Positions 7,151-17,041 are shown, counted from the first letter of the stretch. The stretch: DNA of 32,138 bases from Bacteroidota bacterium (GCA_018268035.1 JAFDXI010000009.1:1-32138), one strand, 5' to 3'. Notes: generated from the letters alone by a model not told the origin. Translations and numbers: made by a program.

Positions 7151-8695
7151 TTAACCCGCGCTGATGCTTCCTCCAATCTGTGTTACCATATTTGTTGTGG
7201 TGAAAGTTCCTGTGCTTGTACCACCAGAATAGCTACCGCTTAAATACAACCCATTGAAATCAGTACCTGATGTAACACTTCCTCCTGTATAAATGCTATA
7301 AGAAGTAGATGCTTTTAATTTAGAACTTGCATAGATCAGAGTACTGAAAGATATTGGCGCATTAAATGTCATCACTTCATTACCATCGCCATCTTCTATG
7401 TGAATGATTTGTCCACTTGTACCGCTGCCTGAAATAACAGAATGTATCGTACTCACGCTGGCAGAAGGACCGCTTGTTGCTCCGGCGATACCAACCAGCA
7501 TACCGCCTGTTATTTTAAACGTCCTTGTATCACAATCGAAACTTGCCTCAGGTTGCCCTGCACCTATAGCTACTATAATGCCACCTGTTACTGTCAAAGT
7601 TCCATTAGCATCAATGGCATCATTGTTTGTCGCATAACTATAAATACGTCCTCCGTTTATGTAAATATTATCTGTGGCATTAATACAATCATCAGATGTT
7701 TTTACAGATATATTTCCATCGTTGATAGTAAGATCACCTTTACTTTCTATACCTTCATTAGCAGACGAGGTAACTGTAATCGTTCCACCATTAATTACTA
7801 AATATGGAGTTACAGTAGAGTCTTCATCTTCATTATCTGCTGTGATACCTTTTCCTGTTGAAGATATATTCAGTGTTCCATCATTTATAATAGCATGTCC
7901 TGCATCCACCTGTACACCATCATCAACTGAAGTAAGTGTAACCGTTCCGTCATCCATAATAAAAGCATCATTGGCATGGATTGCATCTTTTACATTAGCT
8001 GTAATATTATAGTTTCCTTCACGTATGCGTACATAATCATCACTTGCTATTGCATGCTTATAATTTCCAGTTACAGTCAGGTTCCCGCTGCCACTGAACA
8101 CCAATTGGCCTTCACTGAAAAAAGCAGCCTTTGCATCTTCACCGTCCGTAACCGCAGTGTAGGTAGCTGCATCAGTGAGATTATTATCTGTGTTGTCTGC
8201 AACCACAACAAAGGCTGTCTTTTCAGATTGGATATTAATAGCGGGCCTGTCCGTACTGGTAATAGTAACACCATTTAAAAGAAGTTCAAATTTTTTATCA
8301 CTGTAGATTTTTAAAGAGCCATCTGATGTACTTCCCGAAACCTGGTAAGCAACCCCTGCCACTGAAGCATTAACCACTACATTATTGCCATCAAGCGTTA
8401 TGGTAACACCATTCCCATCCAAAGGATTGTTGACTAATACTGAGCTTCCATAAGTAATAGTTACAGTATTAGATAATGTAAAACTGGTTTCAACCATATC
8501 TTCTTCATCATATCCTGTTTCTGTAGAACCTTCGGCAGTGCCGGTAGTAAAGCTACTGTCAATGGTAGATGTAGTAGTAGTTGTTGTTGTTGTAGTGCTG
8601 CTAATGATATCGCTTTTTGAACAAGCGGGAATGCAGAAAAAAAATGCACTGATAATAATCAAGTTCAACGGTGACAGGTAATGTAATTTTTTCAT
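7151..8695 (-). CDS. Surface lipoprotein with Cthe_2159-type carbohydrate-binding beta-helix
   Basis: A 514-residue protein with an N-terminal signal peptide ending IPAC-S, so probably a lipoprotein with acylated cysteine near residue 25. A threonine tract (about ten Thr near residues 35-45, from ACA/ACT codons) forms a flexible linker. Residues ~90-400 are a right-handed beta-helix built from repeated short strands with Asp/Asn turns (GNLTVTGNYKHAIASDD, INDGTLNISSTGKGITAD, INGGTITVTSSANEGIESKG, DDCINATDNIYINGGRIY). This pattern matches the Cthe_2159 family, whose founding member binds polygalacturonate and cellulosic glycans with calcium. No catalytic signature is visible. The gene follows the LytTR regulator in the same direction 205 bases away, so control by it is possible but unproven. 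ORFs on the opposite strand are shadows. Confidence 0.8.
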   Translation of the reverse strand: MKKLHYLSPLNLIIISAFFFCIPACSKSDIISSTTTTTTTTTSTIDSSFTTGTAEGSTETGYDEEDMVETSFTLSNTVTITYGSSVLVNNPLDGNGVTITLDGNNVVVNASVAGVAYQVSGSTSDGSLKIYSDKKFELLLNGVTITSTDRPAINIQSEKTAFVVVADNTDNNLTDAATYTAVTDGEDAKAAFFSEGQLVFSGSGNLTVTGNYKHAIASDDYVRIREGNYNITANVKDAIHANDAFIMDDGTVTLTSVDDGVQVDAGHAIINDGTLNISSTGKGITADNEDEDSTVTPYLVINGGTITVTSSANEGIESKGDLTINDGNISVKTSDDCINATDNIYINGGRIYSYATNNDAIDANGTLTVTGGIIVAIGAGQPEASFDCDTRTFKITGGMLVGIAGATSGPSASVSTIHSVISGSGTSGQIIHIEDGDGNEVMTFNAPISFSTLIYASSKLKASTSYSIYTGGSVTSGTDFNGLYLSGSYSGGTSTGTFTTTNMVTQIGGSISAG

Positions 8696-8900
8696 TGGTA
8701 ATTTTTTTGACTAAGATTTTTTTAAACTTTTAATTGCTTAACTGAAACTAACACATTAATAGCAAGAATAATAATGCTTATCATTCCTTCATATCAACTG
8801 TGAAAAAGTTTCAGGATAAAATTCAGAAGTGGCGCTAAAAGAGAAAAGCCATTTGTGGCGAATGACATAGATATTGTGGTGAAAGATAAAGGATTAATAA

Positions 8901-9614
8901 TTAAAGATTGTTTAGACTTTTCTTATCCAGTATGGCTTTAAGTTGTTCTTCATAAATTTTACCTATAGGTATTTCTTCATTGCCAATGGCAATAATCCTG
9001 TGCTTTACAGATTCTATACGATTAACCGGCACTATGTATGAACGATGCACCCTTACAAATTCATTTTCATTCAGTTTTTCTGCAAGTGATTTCATAGTAA
9101 AACGCACAACCAAAGGTGGTTGGTCCTGCAAATAAATTTTCAGGTAATTATCAAGTCCTTCAATAAACAATATATCAGACAATACGACTTTTACCATTCC
9201 ATAATCCACTTTCAGCATCAGGAATTTGGAAGCATCAGCAGCTTTAACCTTGTGAACCATTTCATACATCTGCTGCGCTTTCGTAACAGCTATTCCAAAA
9301 CGTTCCAGCGTAAAAGGTTTCAGCAGATAATCCACTGCATTCAGGTTGTAACTTTCCAAAGCGTATTCGCTGTATGAAGTAGTCAATATCAGCATCGGTT
9401 TTTGTTGCAATAATTTGTAAAAATCCATACCTGAAATTGCAGGCATATTAATATCGAGGAACAATAAATCCACCGTGTTTTTCTCAAGATATTTCAGTGC
9501 ACCTGCTGTATCTGTAAAAGCTTTTTCCAATGAAAGGTAATCATATTGTTTACAGAAAGTATCAATTATTGCCAACGCCGGCGGTTCATCATCTATTGCA
9601 ACAGCTTTTATCAT
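8901..9614 (-). CDS. LytTR-family response regulator
   Basis: A 237-residue AlgR/AgrA-type regulator. The receiver domain (residues 1-~120) has the acidic pocket D8-D9, phospho-acceptor D54 in LFLDINMP, the conserved T/S near 78-80 and K99 in YLLKPF. The LytTR DNA-binding domain (about 135-232) contains the typical FIEGLDNYLKIYL and FVRVHRSYIVPV blocks. Such regulators normally sit behind a LytS/YesM-type histidine kinase (His_kinase domain), but none is adjacent; the upstream neighbour is a dead DHFR-fold gene. It is therefore an orphan in this window. The surface lipoprotein gene lies directly downstream in the same direction and is a reasonable target. Confidence 0.92.
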   Translation of the reverse strand: MIKAVAIDDEPPALAIIDTFCKQYDYLSLEKAFTDTAGALKYLEKNTVDLLFLDINMPAISGMDFYKLLQQKPMLILTTSYSEYALESYNLNAVDYLLKPFTLERFGIAVTKAQQMYEMVHKVKAADASKFLMLKVDYGMVKVVLSDILFIEGLDNYLKIYLQDQPPLVVRFTMKSLAEKLNENEFVRVHRSYIVPVNRIESVKHRIIAIGNEEIPIGKIYEEQLKAILDKKSLNNL

Positions 9615-9707
9615 ATATGTTAAATTGAAAGAATTAAGAAATAAATGTTAGAACATTATTTTGAAGTCCAGGTTAGTTGCATAATTTGTCACCTGTATTT
9701 TCCAGAA

Positions 9708-10244
9708 TTACAACTTTCCTTTTTTCCGTTTATAATGTAAGTGTGTCAATCCTGATTCAAAAGATTTTACACTGACTAATGCAAGCTGTTGTTCAGGCCT
9801 ACCCTCTTTAAATAGTCTTGTTCCATTCCCAACCAAAACGAGTATAACAGAAATAATAAACTCATCTACCAGTTCATGTTTTAAAAGTTCATATATTATC
9901 TCTGTACCATCATCACAGTAAATGCAATTTCCCGATTTAAGACTTTAAACTAATTTATCAATGCCTCCATAATAAAATATTGTTCTACCAATATTTTTCC
10001 TTTTTGACTTTGTTATCACATACACATCTCTTTGCCCATTATCATAATGGGAAGCACCTTCTTTATTAAACACATAATCATAAGTTTCCCTACCAAAAAT
10101 GATGGTATCAATAGTTGCAGTAAATTCTGCATAACCATAATCTTCGCCTTCCTTTTCAACTATATTCAAAAAGTTCAGGTTGTCGTTGGGTTTTGCAATA
10201 TAACCATCTATGCTTGTTGCTATAAAAATTGTTAATTTTCTTAT
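9708..10244 (-). pseudogene. Decayed RibD/dihydrofolate reductase-fold gene
   Basis: A single frame of 179 codons encodes a RibD_C/DHFR-family protein: RKLTIFIATSIDGYIA at the start, IDTIIFGRETYDYV in the middle and LVDEFIISVILVLVGNGT plus SGLTHLHYKR at the end. That is the full length usual for this family. Two lesions break it. The expected initiator position reads ATA (10242-10244) with no ATG, GTG or TTG nearby in frame before an upstream stop, and one in-frame TAA sits at 9945-9947 after GGIDKLV, with homology resuming straight after it (SLKSGN). No frameshift is needed. Members bind NADPH; most Bacteroidota paralogues have no assigned substrate. A start at the TTG at 10169 would drop the nucleotide-binding first strand, so a functional short form is unlikely. 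Confidence 0.8.
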
Positions 10245-10523
10245 AGTCTTTTTTTCAGTATTGATTCGATTCCTTTTTTAAAAAATGGGATTAGATTGTT
10301 TTAAAAAAAATTTCTTATGAAATTATAAAATTAAAATAGCAATCTTCTTTACTGAAAAGATTATTATCGTTTTGTTTTTCGGCCCTGAGTATTTTTATCA
10401 AAATCTGTTGCTTATTTTAAAAGATGAGTTTAACTAAAGTAGCAATTATATATGCACCTTATAGTTCTAATATTAACTTGTCAAATAGTCTTAAGATCAG
10501 AAATGCATTAGAAAATTTACTGC

Positions 10524-11576
10524 TTAATAATTCAGGTTTCTCAATTTATTCTCATTAAGAATAGTAATGCTGCTGCCATGCAGGTCTATCAGTTTTTCTG
10601 TTTTGAAATCAGACAAAGTCCTGATGAGTGATTCGGTAGCAATGCCTGTTGCCTGTGCTAAATTTTCCCTTGAAATATTGATCCTGTTACCGCCATCTTT
10701 TGATTTAAACTGATCAAAAATCTGAATCAACTGGTAAGCTACTTTTTTACGGAGCGGGTTATATGCTATATTCAACAAGCTTTCTTCTTTGTTCAAAACA
10801 CTGTGTGTTATCATCCGTATAAATTCTTTCGCAATTCCGGAGTTGGCAGATATCAGTGTGATAAAATCTTCTTTTGGTATCAGCATGATTTCGGCATCTT
10901 CTAAAATTTCTGCATTTTCTTTATAGTTGATATCTTCCAAAACATAAGTGTAGCCAAAGAAATCACCTTCCTGATAGAGATTGGTGATTAGTTCTTTTCC
11001 ATCCGCATTTGTTTTAAATACTTTCACTTTACCACTCTTGATATAATACACTGCTTTCGGTTTTTGGCCTTCTGCATATAACAATGTTTTTTTCCTGTAA
11101 TCATACAATTCCCTTTCTGCTGATGTAAGCTGTACAATGCCTGATTGTTTTACTTCTTTAATAAAACTGTCCACATCACTGTTGTTAGCCACATGAAGTT
11201 TTATGGCTTCAGCTTTTTTCAGGCGCACTTCAATGGCATGTAATAAATCAATTCCATCAAAAGGCTTAGTGATATAATCATCAGCGCCTAACTCCATGCC
11301 TTTGCGCACATCTGCTTTTTCTGTTTTAGCAGTAAGAAAAATAAATGGGATACCAAATGTTTCAATATGTTTATTTAAGAGGTGCAAAACACCATATCCA
11401 TCCAGCACAGGCATCATGATATCACAAATAATCAGATCAGGGTTTTTCGTCAATGCCAGCTCTACACCCACTTTACCATTCTCGGCAGTGAACACATCAT
11501 AATTAGACAACTCCAATATCTCAGCAATATTTTCACGCACATCATGATTATCTTCTATGACAAGTATTTTTTTCAT
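10524..11576 (-). CDS. Response regulator fused to CRP/FNR-type transcription factor
   Basis: A 350-residue fusion. The receiver domain (1-~120) has E8-D9, phospho-acceptor D52 in IICDIMMP, T82 and K104 in DYITKPF. A linker leads to a cyclic-nucleotide-binding-like beta-barrel (about 150-260; GKVKVFKTNADGKELI, YQEGDFFGYTYVL) and then a CRP-type winged helix at the C-terminus (NISRENLAQATGIATESLIRTL as the recognition helix region). The fusion lets a phosphorelay drive a CRP-fold DNA binder; whether the barrel binds a ligand is unknown. The ATG at 11576 starts exactly on the receiver (MKKILVIED), so the longer frame to 11651, which overlaps the kinase gene, was rejected. Seven bases separate it from the kinase gene upstream, an obvious cognate pair. 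Confidence 0.9.
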   Translation of the reverse strand: MKKILVIEDNHDVRENIAEILELSNYDVFTAENGKVGVELALTKNPDLIICDIMMPVLDGYGVLHLLNKHIETFGIPFIFLTAKTEKADVRKGMELGADDYITKPFDGIDLLHAIEVRLKKAEAIKLHVANNSDVDSFIKEVKQSGIVQLTSAERELYDYRKKTLLYAEGQKPKAVYYIKSGKVKVFKTNADGKELITNLYQEGDFFGYTYVLEDINYKENAEILEDAEIMLIPKEDFITLISANSGIAKEFIRMITHSVLNKEESLLNIAYNPLRKKVAYQLIQIFDQFKSKDGGNRINISRENLAQATGIATESLIRTLSDFKTEKLIDLHGSSITILNENKLRNLNY

Positions 11577-11583
11577 TGTTATC

Positions 11584-12822
11584 TCAATTAGGAATAAAAA
11601 TAGTAAATACAGAACCCTTATCCAATTCGCTTTCCAGCCTGATGGTGCCATGCATCAATTCAAGATAACGGGTGATGATATGCAAACCCAATCCTGTGCC
11701 TTGTATATTGAATGCATTCTTGGCCCTGAAAAACCTTTTAAACAAATGTTGCCTGTCTTCTTCTGAAATACCTATTCCGAAATCCTGCACTATCAAAGTA
11801 AGCCCATCTTTTGCAAGTCGCACTGTGATGTTAATGAAAGAATTTTCTGCAGAAAATTTTATAGCATTTGACAGTAAATTGATGATGATATTTTTCATCA
11901 GCAACCTGTCAATCCTTGCTTCAGCATTGCCCACATGATTGAAATTAATTTGCTGGCCTTTCTTCAGTGTAACTTCCATTTCACTGACAGTTGTTTCTAT
12001 CAATTGAATACAATCTGCCGCAGGCATAAGATGGATATTTGATTGTATCAGACCTTCATCCAGTTTATCAAGAGAAAGGAAATCACCCAGGATGTCTTTC
12101 ATATCGTACACCGCATTTTTGATGCGTTCAATATGCTTCTCCCGCTTTTCAGGTTCAGGCATATTATTATATTTTTCAAGGAGAAAAGCTGATGAAAGTA
12201 TTGTGCTTAATGGCGTCTTAAATTCATGTGAAGCCATTGATACAAACCTTGACTTTAATTCATTCAAACTTTTCTCTGCCTGCAAAGCTTCACTCAATTC
12301 TTCCTTTGATTGTTCCAATGCGCTTAAAGCTTCCCTCAACATTTTCGTACGGTCTTCCACTTTTTTTTCAAGGCTTGCATTCAGCCTTTTAACTTCAAAA
12401 GTTATCTTACTGAGTTCTTCCTGTTGTTGTTGTTTGGCAATTTCAATGTCCTTACGAACAGTGATATCAATAATAAATGCAATCACAAACAAATCTCCAT
12501 CTGCTGTATAATTGCTTAAACTGACTTCAACAGGAAATACTGAGCCATCTTTTCTTTTTCCAAACAAATCCCTGCCAGCGCCCATTGCTCTTGGTGAAGG
12601 ATGTTGATAATATCCGCTTCTGTAATTGGCATGTTTCGCTGTATGTGTGGAAGGCAAAAGTATTTCTACTGCTTTACCAATCAATTCTTCTTTATGATAT
12701 CCAAAATCTTGTTCAGCTTTTTTGTTGAAGTTAATGATAATCCCTGTTTTGTCCGTAACGATAATCCCAATTGTTGCATAATCAAATAAAGCTTCAAACT
12801 GTTTGTTTTCACTGTTCATCAT
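11584..12822 (-). CDS. Soluble PAS-domain sensor histidine kinase
   Basis: A 412-residue kinase without transmembrane segments. The PAS domain spans about residues 8-120 (FDYATIGIIVTDKTGIIINF ... RKDGSVFPVEVSL, closing with DITVRKD). A coiled coil (125-190) follows, then HisKA with the phospho-accepting H199 in SMASHEFKTPLS, and HATPase_c with the N-box NIIINLLSNAIKFS, G1 box DFGIGIS and G2 box GTGLGLHI. The PAS layout with the PRAMGAGRDLFGKRKDGS loop is common in redox, oxygen or ligand sensors, but no haem- or flavin-binding residue can be confirmed. Start: the ATG at 12822 (or 12819) precedes the PAS domain directly. It is transcribed ahead of the REC-CRP regulator, which should be its partner. 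Confidence 0.92.
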   Translation of the reverse strand: MMNSENKQFEALFDYATIGIIVTDKTGIIINFNKKAEQDFGYHKEELIGKAVEILLPSTHTAKHANYRSGYYQHPSPRAMGAGRDLFGKRKDGSVFPVEVSLSNYTADGDLFVIAFIIDITVRKDIEIAKQQQQEELSKITFEVKRLNASLEKKVEDRTKMLREALSALEQSKEELSEALQAEKSLNELKSRFVSMASHEFKTPLSTILSSAFLLEKYNNMPEPEKREKHIERIKNAVYDMKDILGDFLSLDKLDEGLIQSNIHLMPAADCIQLIETTVSEMEVTLKKGQQINFNHVGNAEARIDRLLMKNIIINLLSNAIKFSAENSFINITVRLAKDGLTLIVQDFGIGISEEDRQHLFKRFFRAKNAFNIQGTGLGLHIITRYLELMHGTIRLESELDKGSVFTIFIPN

Positions 12823-13115
12823 GTTTTCTGAATTACAGGTTTGGCAAAATAACAACGCTATTCAATAAGAGCATAATTTATTGCAACATAAAATTGTCTT
12901 TTTTTGAATCTTAGATTTCTATATTTCCTACAATTGAAATTAAACTGGTGATAAGATATAACAAACAATTATTTCCATTGATGTTTAATAACTGATGAAA
13001 TTACTTCATTAGCAGCTTTATCATACAACAAACAATGCTGCAATGATTATTCGAACATCCACATCTGCAAATCTTATCTTACAACTAATTATTGATAAGA
13101 TTAATTTTACACAAT

Positions 13116-16100
13116 ATGCAAAAACCACTTAAAATATTACAGGCTTCAGCAGGTTCCGGGAAAACATTTAATCTCGCCGCACATTATCTCACCTTGTTAT
13201 TTAGCAGTGAAAATAAATACCGCGAAATACTTGCTGTAACTTTTACCAACAAAGCCACTGAAGAAATGAAATCAAGGATCATGCAAGTACTGCGTGGCTT
13301 GGCAGAAGGAAATGATTCAGTAAAAGATTATCGCAACATTATTCAACAAGCATATCCACACCTTACAGAAAAAACAATACAGGAGAAAGCTGATAAGATC
13401 TTTCGCAAAATTTTGCACGACTATAGCCGCTTTGCTGTAACTACTATTGATGGTTTCGTTCAGAAAGTAATCAGGAGTTTTGCGTTTGAACTCGGGTTGA
13501 ATACGGAATATCAATTAGAGATGAACACAGCAAAAGTGAGGGAGGAACTTGTAGAAAAAATGGATGCATCACTTGATGATGACAAGCAATTGCAGGATTG
13601 GATCATTTCACTGGCACTTGAACGCATCGACGACAATAAAAGCTGGAATTACAAATCAGAATTAAACAATCTCGCAGAAGAAATTTTTAAAGAAAGTTTT
13701 GAAGTATTTGAAAATGCTATTTCAACATTTAGTAGTGAAGATCTCGATCAGCTTTTCAATAATTTTCTTATCCAGACAAATAATGAAATTGATGATTATG
13801 AAAAAACAATGGATAACCTGAGTGAAAAGGCTGAATCAATATTCAAGCAGTTTTGCCCTGACAAAACACAGTTTGTAAGAGGCAGTATGAACTGGCTTTT
13901 CAAACTAAATGCAATTACATCAAACGATCATGAAAAACTTTCCAAAATATTTAAACTCATTGATAACCCAATTGCGTGGTTCAAACCTGGAAAGGGTGAT
14001 GATGCTCTTTACAACAAGTTGAATCCTTTGCTGAAAAAAATTAAAAACTATTATGAAGAAAGGGTTGGCAATTATGAACTTGCTATTGCATTTAAACAAA
14101 ATCTTTACTACCTGCGGTTGATGCAGGAGTTAGCAAAACTATTGTCTGTTTACAGGGAAGAAAATGACAACCTGCTCATCACCGATGCACAAAAACTAAT
14201 TACCGGCATCACTGCTGATACAGGTGATAACCCTTCATTTATCTGGGAAAAAACCGGCGCCCGTTATCGCAATTTTTTATTCGATGAATTCCAGGACACT
14301 TCCGTTAACCAATGGAAAAGTTTCAGGCCATTACTGATAAATACACTGGCTTCAGCAAATGGAAAACAAATTGACAACCTCATAGTAGGTGATACCAAAC
14401 AAAGTATTTACCGTTGGCGCAATGGTGACTGGAACATACTTCATGAGCAGGCCAAAAAAGATTTAGGTGTAAGCTTCATCACCGAAGATAGCCTGGCAGA
14501 AAATTACAGGAGTGCTTCCAAGATTATTGATTTCAATAATCGATTATTTCAATTATTACCGGCATTGTTACAGGATAACCTGAATGATGCTGTTGATGAA
14601 CAATCAGACAATCTAAAAGACTGGTGGAAAAAAAATGGTTTTGACAATGTAATTACATCAGTTTATGCAGGTGTTGTGCAGGAAAAATCGCCTGTTACTT
14701 TGAAGGGTGGCACCATCAAAATAAAATGTATTTCAAAAGAGGAAGGAGATAGCGAACGGTTTAAAGAAAAAATTTTCAGAGATAAGGCTTTGAATGATAT
14801 GGTCAATGAAATTGCAATTTTATTGAATGAAAAAAAATATCTCCGCAAAGACATCGCAATCTTAGTCCGCAGCAATACAGAAGCCGCCACTTGTGTAAAC
14901 AAATTAATGGAAGAAAAAATACCTGTTATCAGTGGTGAAGCCTTATTGATCAGCAACAATGCTGCTGTTGACCTTATTGTGAACACACTAAAAGTCATCA
15001 CTGGTTTAGAAGAAGAAACCACATTATACAAAGCCAACTGTGTTGCATTATATCACCGGGTGCATCAAAAAACAGCAGATCCTGCAAACTATTGTAAGCT
15101 GGATGGAAAAACTTTAGAACAACTTAGTGATTTATTACCTGCAACTTTATGTAAACATTGGCAACAATGGTTACAATTACCTTTGGCAGAGCTGGTTGAA
15201 AATATTATAAGCTGTTATCAGCTTGAACAATTGCAACAACATATTCCTTATCTACTCGCATTTCGAGACCTGGTGAGTATAGCAACAAAACCTGGTGAGA
15301 AAGGCATTGGTAATTTCCTTGAATGGTGGGAAGAAGATGGCGCATCAAAAGCCTTACCATCACCTGAAGATGCAGATGCAATCCAGATAATAACAATTCA
15401 TAAATCAAAAGGGCTGGCATTCAGAGCGGTATTTATACCATTTTGTATTTGGGATACCACAACAAGATCCAACTCCATATTTTGGGTGCCTGCACAAAAT
15501 ACCATATATCACCAACTGGGAAGTTTTCCTTTGAAATATACAAAAGCTCTGGCCTGGTCTGCGGTCTCAGAGTCATATTTCAAGGAAACACTGTATAGCT
15601 ATATGGACAGCCTGAATATGTTGTATGTAGCCACCACACGAGCCAGGGACTTTTTATATATCGCAACCATGCAGGCTGGCAATAATTCAAAATCCACAAA
15701 AAATTTTTCAAATATTGGACATGTTGTCAATCATGCAAAAGAACAAATAGACGAGGAAATTTTTCTGGAGGAAGATGTCAACAGGCCATTCAGGCAGGTT
15801 AAAGAAAACAGTATCAGGTTAAATGCTTATCCAACTTCGCAAAGGCTGTCTGCGTTATATGTGGAGACAGAAAACAAACACATCAATCATTTGCTCAATA
15901 AAGAAAAATCAGGGCGAAGGGGTTCTCTGGCACATGAAGTGCTGGCACATGCTTCCAATGAAAAAGAAGCAGTAAATTACCTGAAAAAATTATTATCAGA
16001 AGGAGTATTGCAGGAAGCAGAAATGAAAGAGATACAACAAGCTGTAATGGAAGTATTGCAACATCCTGAACTGAACAGTTTATTGCATGAACCCGGGCAA

Positions 16101-16334
16101 AGTATAGTTGAAAAAGATATAATTGACACCAATGGCTATGTACATCGCCCCGACAGGATTATCATAAAAAAGGACGGCGTAGTGTTAATTGATTATAAAT
16201 TTACACATGAGCAAAGCCCCAGACATGTAGAACAAATCTTGGCGTACAAAAAATTATTATCAGAGATGGGATACAACAATGTGCAGCCTTATATATTTTA
16301 TGCAGAAAAAAAGGAATTGAAAATGGTGGGTTGA
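13116..16334 (+). CDS. AddA/RecB-like UvrD-family helicase with PD-(D/E)XK nuclease
   Basis: A 1072-residue superfamily 1A helicase-nuclease. Walker A ASAGSGKT is at residues 10-17, motif II reads FLFDEFQDTS, motif III VGDTKQSIYRWR, motif V ITIHKSKGLAF and motif VI LYVATTRARDFLYI. The C-terminal ~70 residues carry a RecB-type nuclease: RPDRI, then IDYKF with catalytic Asp and Lys, and a downstream Q-x-x-x-Y. This is the AddA-type subunit of the Bacteroidota double-strand-break resection enzyme. The AddB-like PD-(D/E)XK partner, often adjacent, is not in this window. The ATG at 13116 starts directly on the P-loop strand; the frame from 13092 begins with TTG and was rejected. It is divergent from the kinase gene across about 290 bases without other genes. 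Confidence 0.9.
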   Translation: MQKPLKILQASAGSGKTFNLAAHYLTLLFSSENKYREILAVTFTNKATEEMKSRIMQVLRGLAEGNDSVKDYRNIIQQAYPHLTEKTIQEKADKIFRKILHDYSRFAVTTIDGFVQKVIRSFAFELGLNTEYQLEMNTAKVREELVEKMDASLDDDKQLQDWIISLALERIDDNKSWNYKSELNNLAEEIFKESFEVFENAISTFSSEDLDQLFNNFLIQTNNEIDDYEKTMDNLSEKAESIFKQFCPDKTQFVRGSMNWLFKLNAITSNDHEKLSKIFKLIDNPIAWFKPGKGDDALYNKLNPLLKKIKNYYEERVGNYELAIAFKQNLYYLRLMQELAKLLSVYREENDNLLITDAQKLITGITADTGDNPSFIWEKTGARYRNFLFDEFQDTSVNQWKSFRPLLINTLASANGKQIDNLIVGDTKQSIYRWRNGDWNILHEQAKKDLGVSFITEDSLAENYRSASKIIDFNNRLFQLLPALLQDNLNDAVDEQSDNLKDWWKKNGFDNVITSVYAGVVQEKSPVTLKGGTIKIKCISKEEGDSERFKEKIFRDKALNDMVNEIAILLNEKKYLRKDIAILVRSNTEAATCVNKLMEEKIPVISGEALLISNNAAVDLIVNTLKVITGLEEETTLYKANCVALYHRVHQKTADPANYCKLDGKTLEQLSDLLPATLCKHWQQWLQLPLAELVENIISCYQLEQLQQHIPYLLAFRDLVSIATKPGEKGIGNFLEWWEEDGASKALPSPEDADAIQIITIHKSKGLAFRAVFIPFCIWDTTTRSNSIFWVPAQNTIYHQLGSFPLKYTKALAWSAVSESYFKETLYSYMDSLNMLYVATTRARDFLYIATMQAGNNSKSTKNFSNIGHVVNHAKEQIDEEIFLEEDVNRPFRQVKENSIRLNAYPTSQRLSALYVETENKHINHLLNKEKSGRRGSLAHEVLAHASNEKEAVNYLKKLLSEGVLQEAEMKEIQQAVMEVLQHPELNSLLHEPGQSIVEKDIIDTNGYVHRPDRIIIKKDGVVLIDYKFTHEQSPRHVEQILAYKKLLSEMGYNNVQPYIFYAEKKELKMVG

Positions 16335-16424
16335 GGAGGAAATTTACAATGCAATGGTTAATGATTATACCTTAATCGTAATTCGAAATTTTTAATTCGT
16401 AATTGTAATCCCGACCTTTGCCAA

Positions 16425-17018
16425 ATGTTTACAGGAATTATAGAAACAACGGGTAAAGTAGAAACCATTGAAAGCAATGGAACAAACCTTGGTTTTTGGA
16501 TTAGTTCGCCCATCTCAAATCTATTAAAAACTGATCAGAGTGTAAGCCACGATGGTGTTTGCCTCACAATAGAAAAAGTAAAAGATGGTATGCACCTGGT
16601 TACAGCCATTGAAGAAACACTGAGCAAAACAAGTCTTTCAAAATGGCAAAAAGGACATGTTGTAAACCTGGAACGATGCATGCAGATGAATGGCAGGATA
16701 GATGGCCACATCGTGCAGGGGCATGTAGATGCTACTGCTCATTGTATAGAGGTAGAGAAAAAAGCCGGCAGTTGGGAATTTCGATTTCAATATCCGGCAG
16801 AGTTTATGTATCTCGTGATTGAAAAAGGTTCAGCTTGTGTGAATGGCATCAGTGTGACTGCATTTGATCTCAGGTTCAATACATTTAAAGTTGCAGTGAT
16901 CCCTTATACTTTTGAGCATACTAACATTCAACAGGTAAGCAAAGGCTCTGTAGTAAATATTGAATTTGATATTTTGGGGAAATACCTCGCAAGATTTCGT
17001 GATGTATTTATGAAATGA
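16425..17018 (+). CDS. ribE: Riboflavin synthase, alpha subunit
   Basis: A 197-residue protein opening MFTGIIETTGKV, the signature of riboflavin synthase, which converts two 6,7-dimethyl-8-ribityllumazine molecules to riboflavin and a pyrimidinedione. Two lumazine-binding repeats are visible: the first includes SHDGVCLTIEKV, and the second begins at NGRIDGHIVQGHVDATA and includes SACVNGISVTAF. Length matches the family. It stands alone: no ribD, ribBA or ribH neighbours, as is common in Bacteroidota, where the rib genes are scattered. The 90-base leader is too short for an FMN riboswitch. It converges with the receiver gene at 17092. Confidence 0.95.
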   Translation: MFTGIIETTGKVETIESNGTNLGFWISSPISNLLKTDQSVSHDGVCLTIEKVKDGMHLVTAIEETLSKTSLSKWQKGHVVNLERCMQMNGRIDGHIVQGHVDATAHCIEVEKKAGSWEFRFQYPAEFMYLVIEKGSACVNGISVTAFDLRFNTFKVAVIPYTFEHTNIQQVSKGSVVNIEFDILGKYLARFRDVFMK

Positions 17019-17041
17019 TAATATGATGAGAGTTATTATCA
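17016..17041 (+). other. Hairpin at the end of riboflavin synthase
   Basis: TGATAATA, overlapping the stop codon, pairs with TATTATCA across a 10-base loop. There is no T-tract after it in either direction, so it is a weak terminator candidate at best, or an mRNA 3'-end stabiliser between two convergent genes. Confidence 0.25.

Noticed and set aside
7404-8278. Several long plus-strand ORFs opposite the surface lipoprotein
   Set aside because: They are antisense shadows created by the repetitive composition of the beta-helix gene.
8573-8600. Microsatellite of trinucleotides in the lipoprotein gene as a phase-variable site
   Set aside because: Units are in multiples of three and mixed, so changes would only alter the length of the threonine linker, not the frame.
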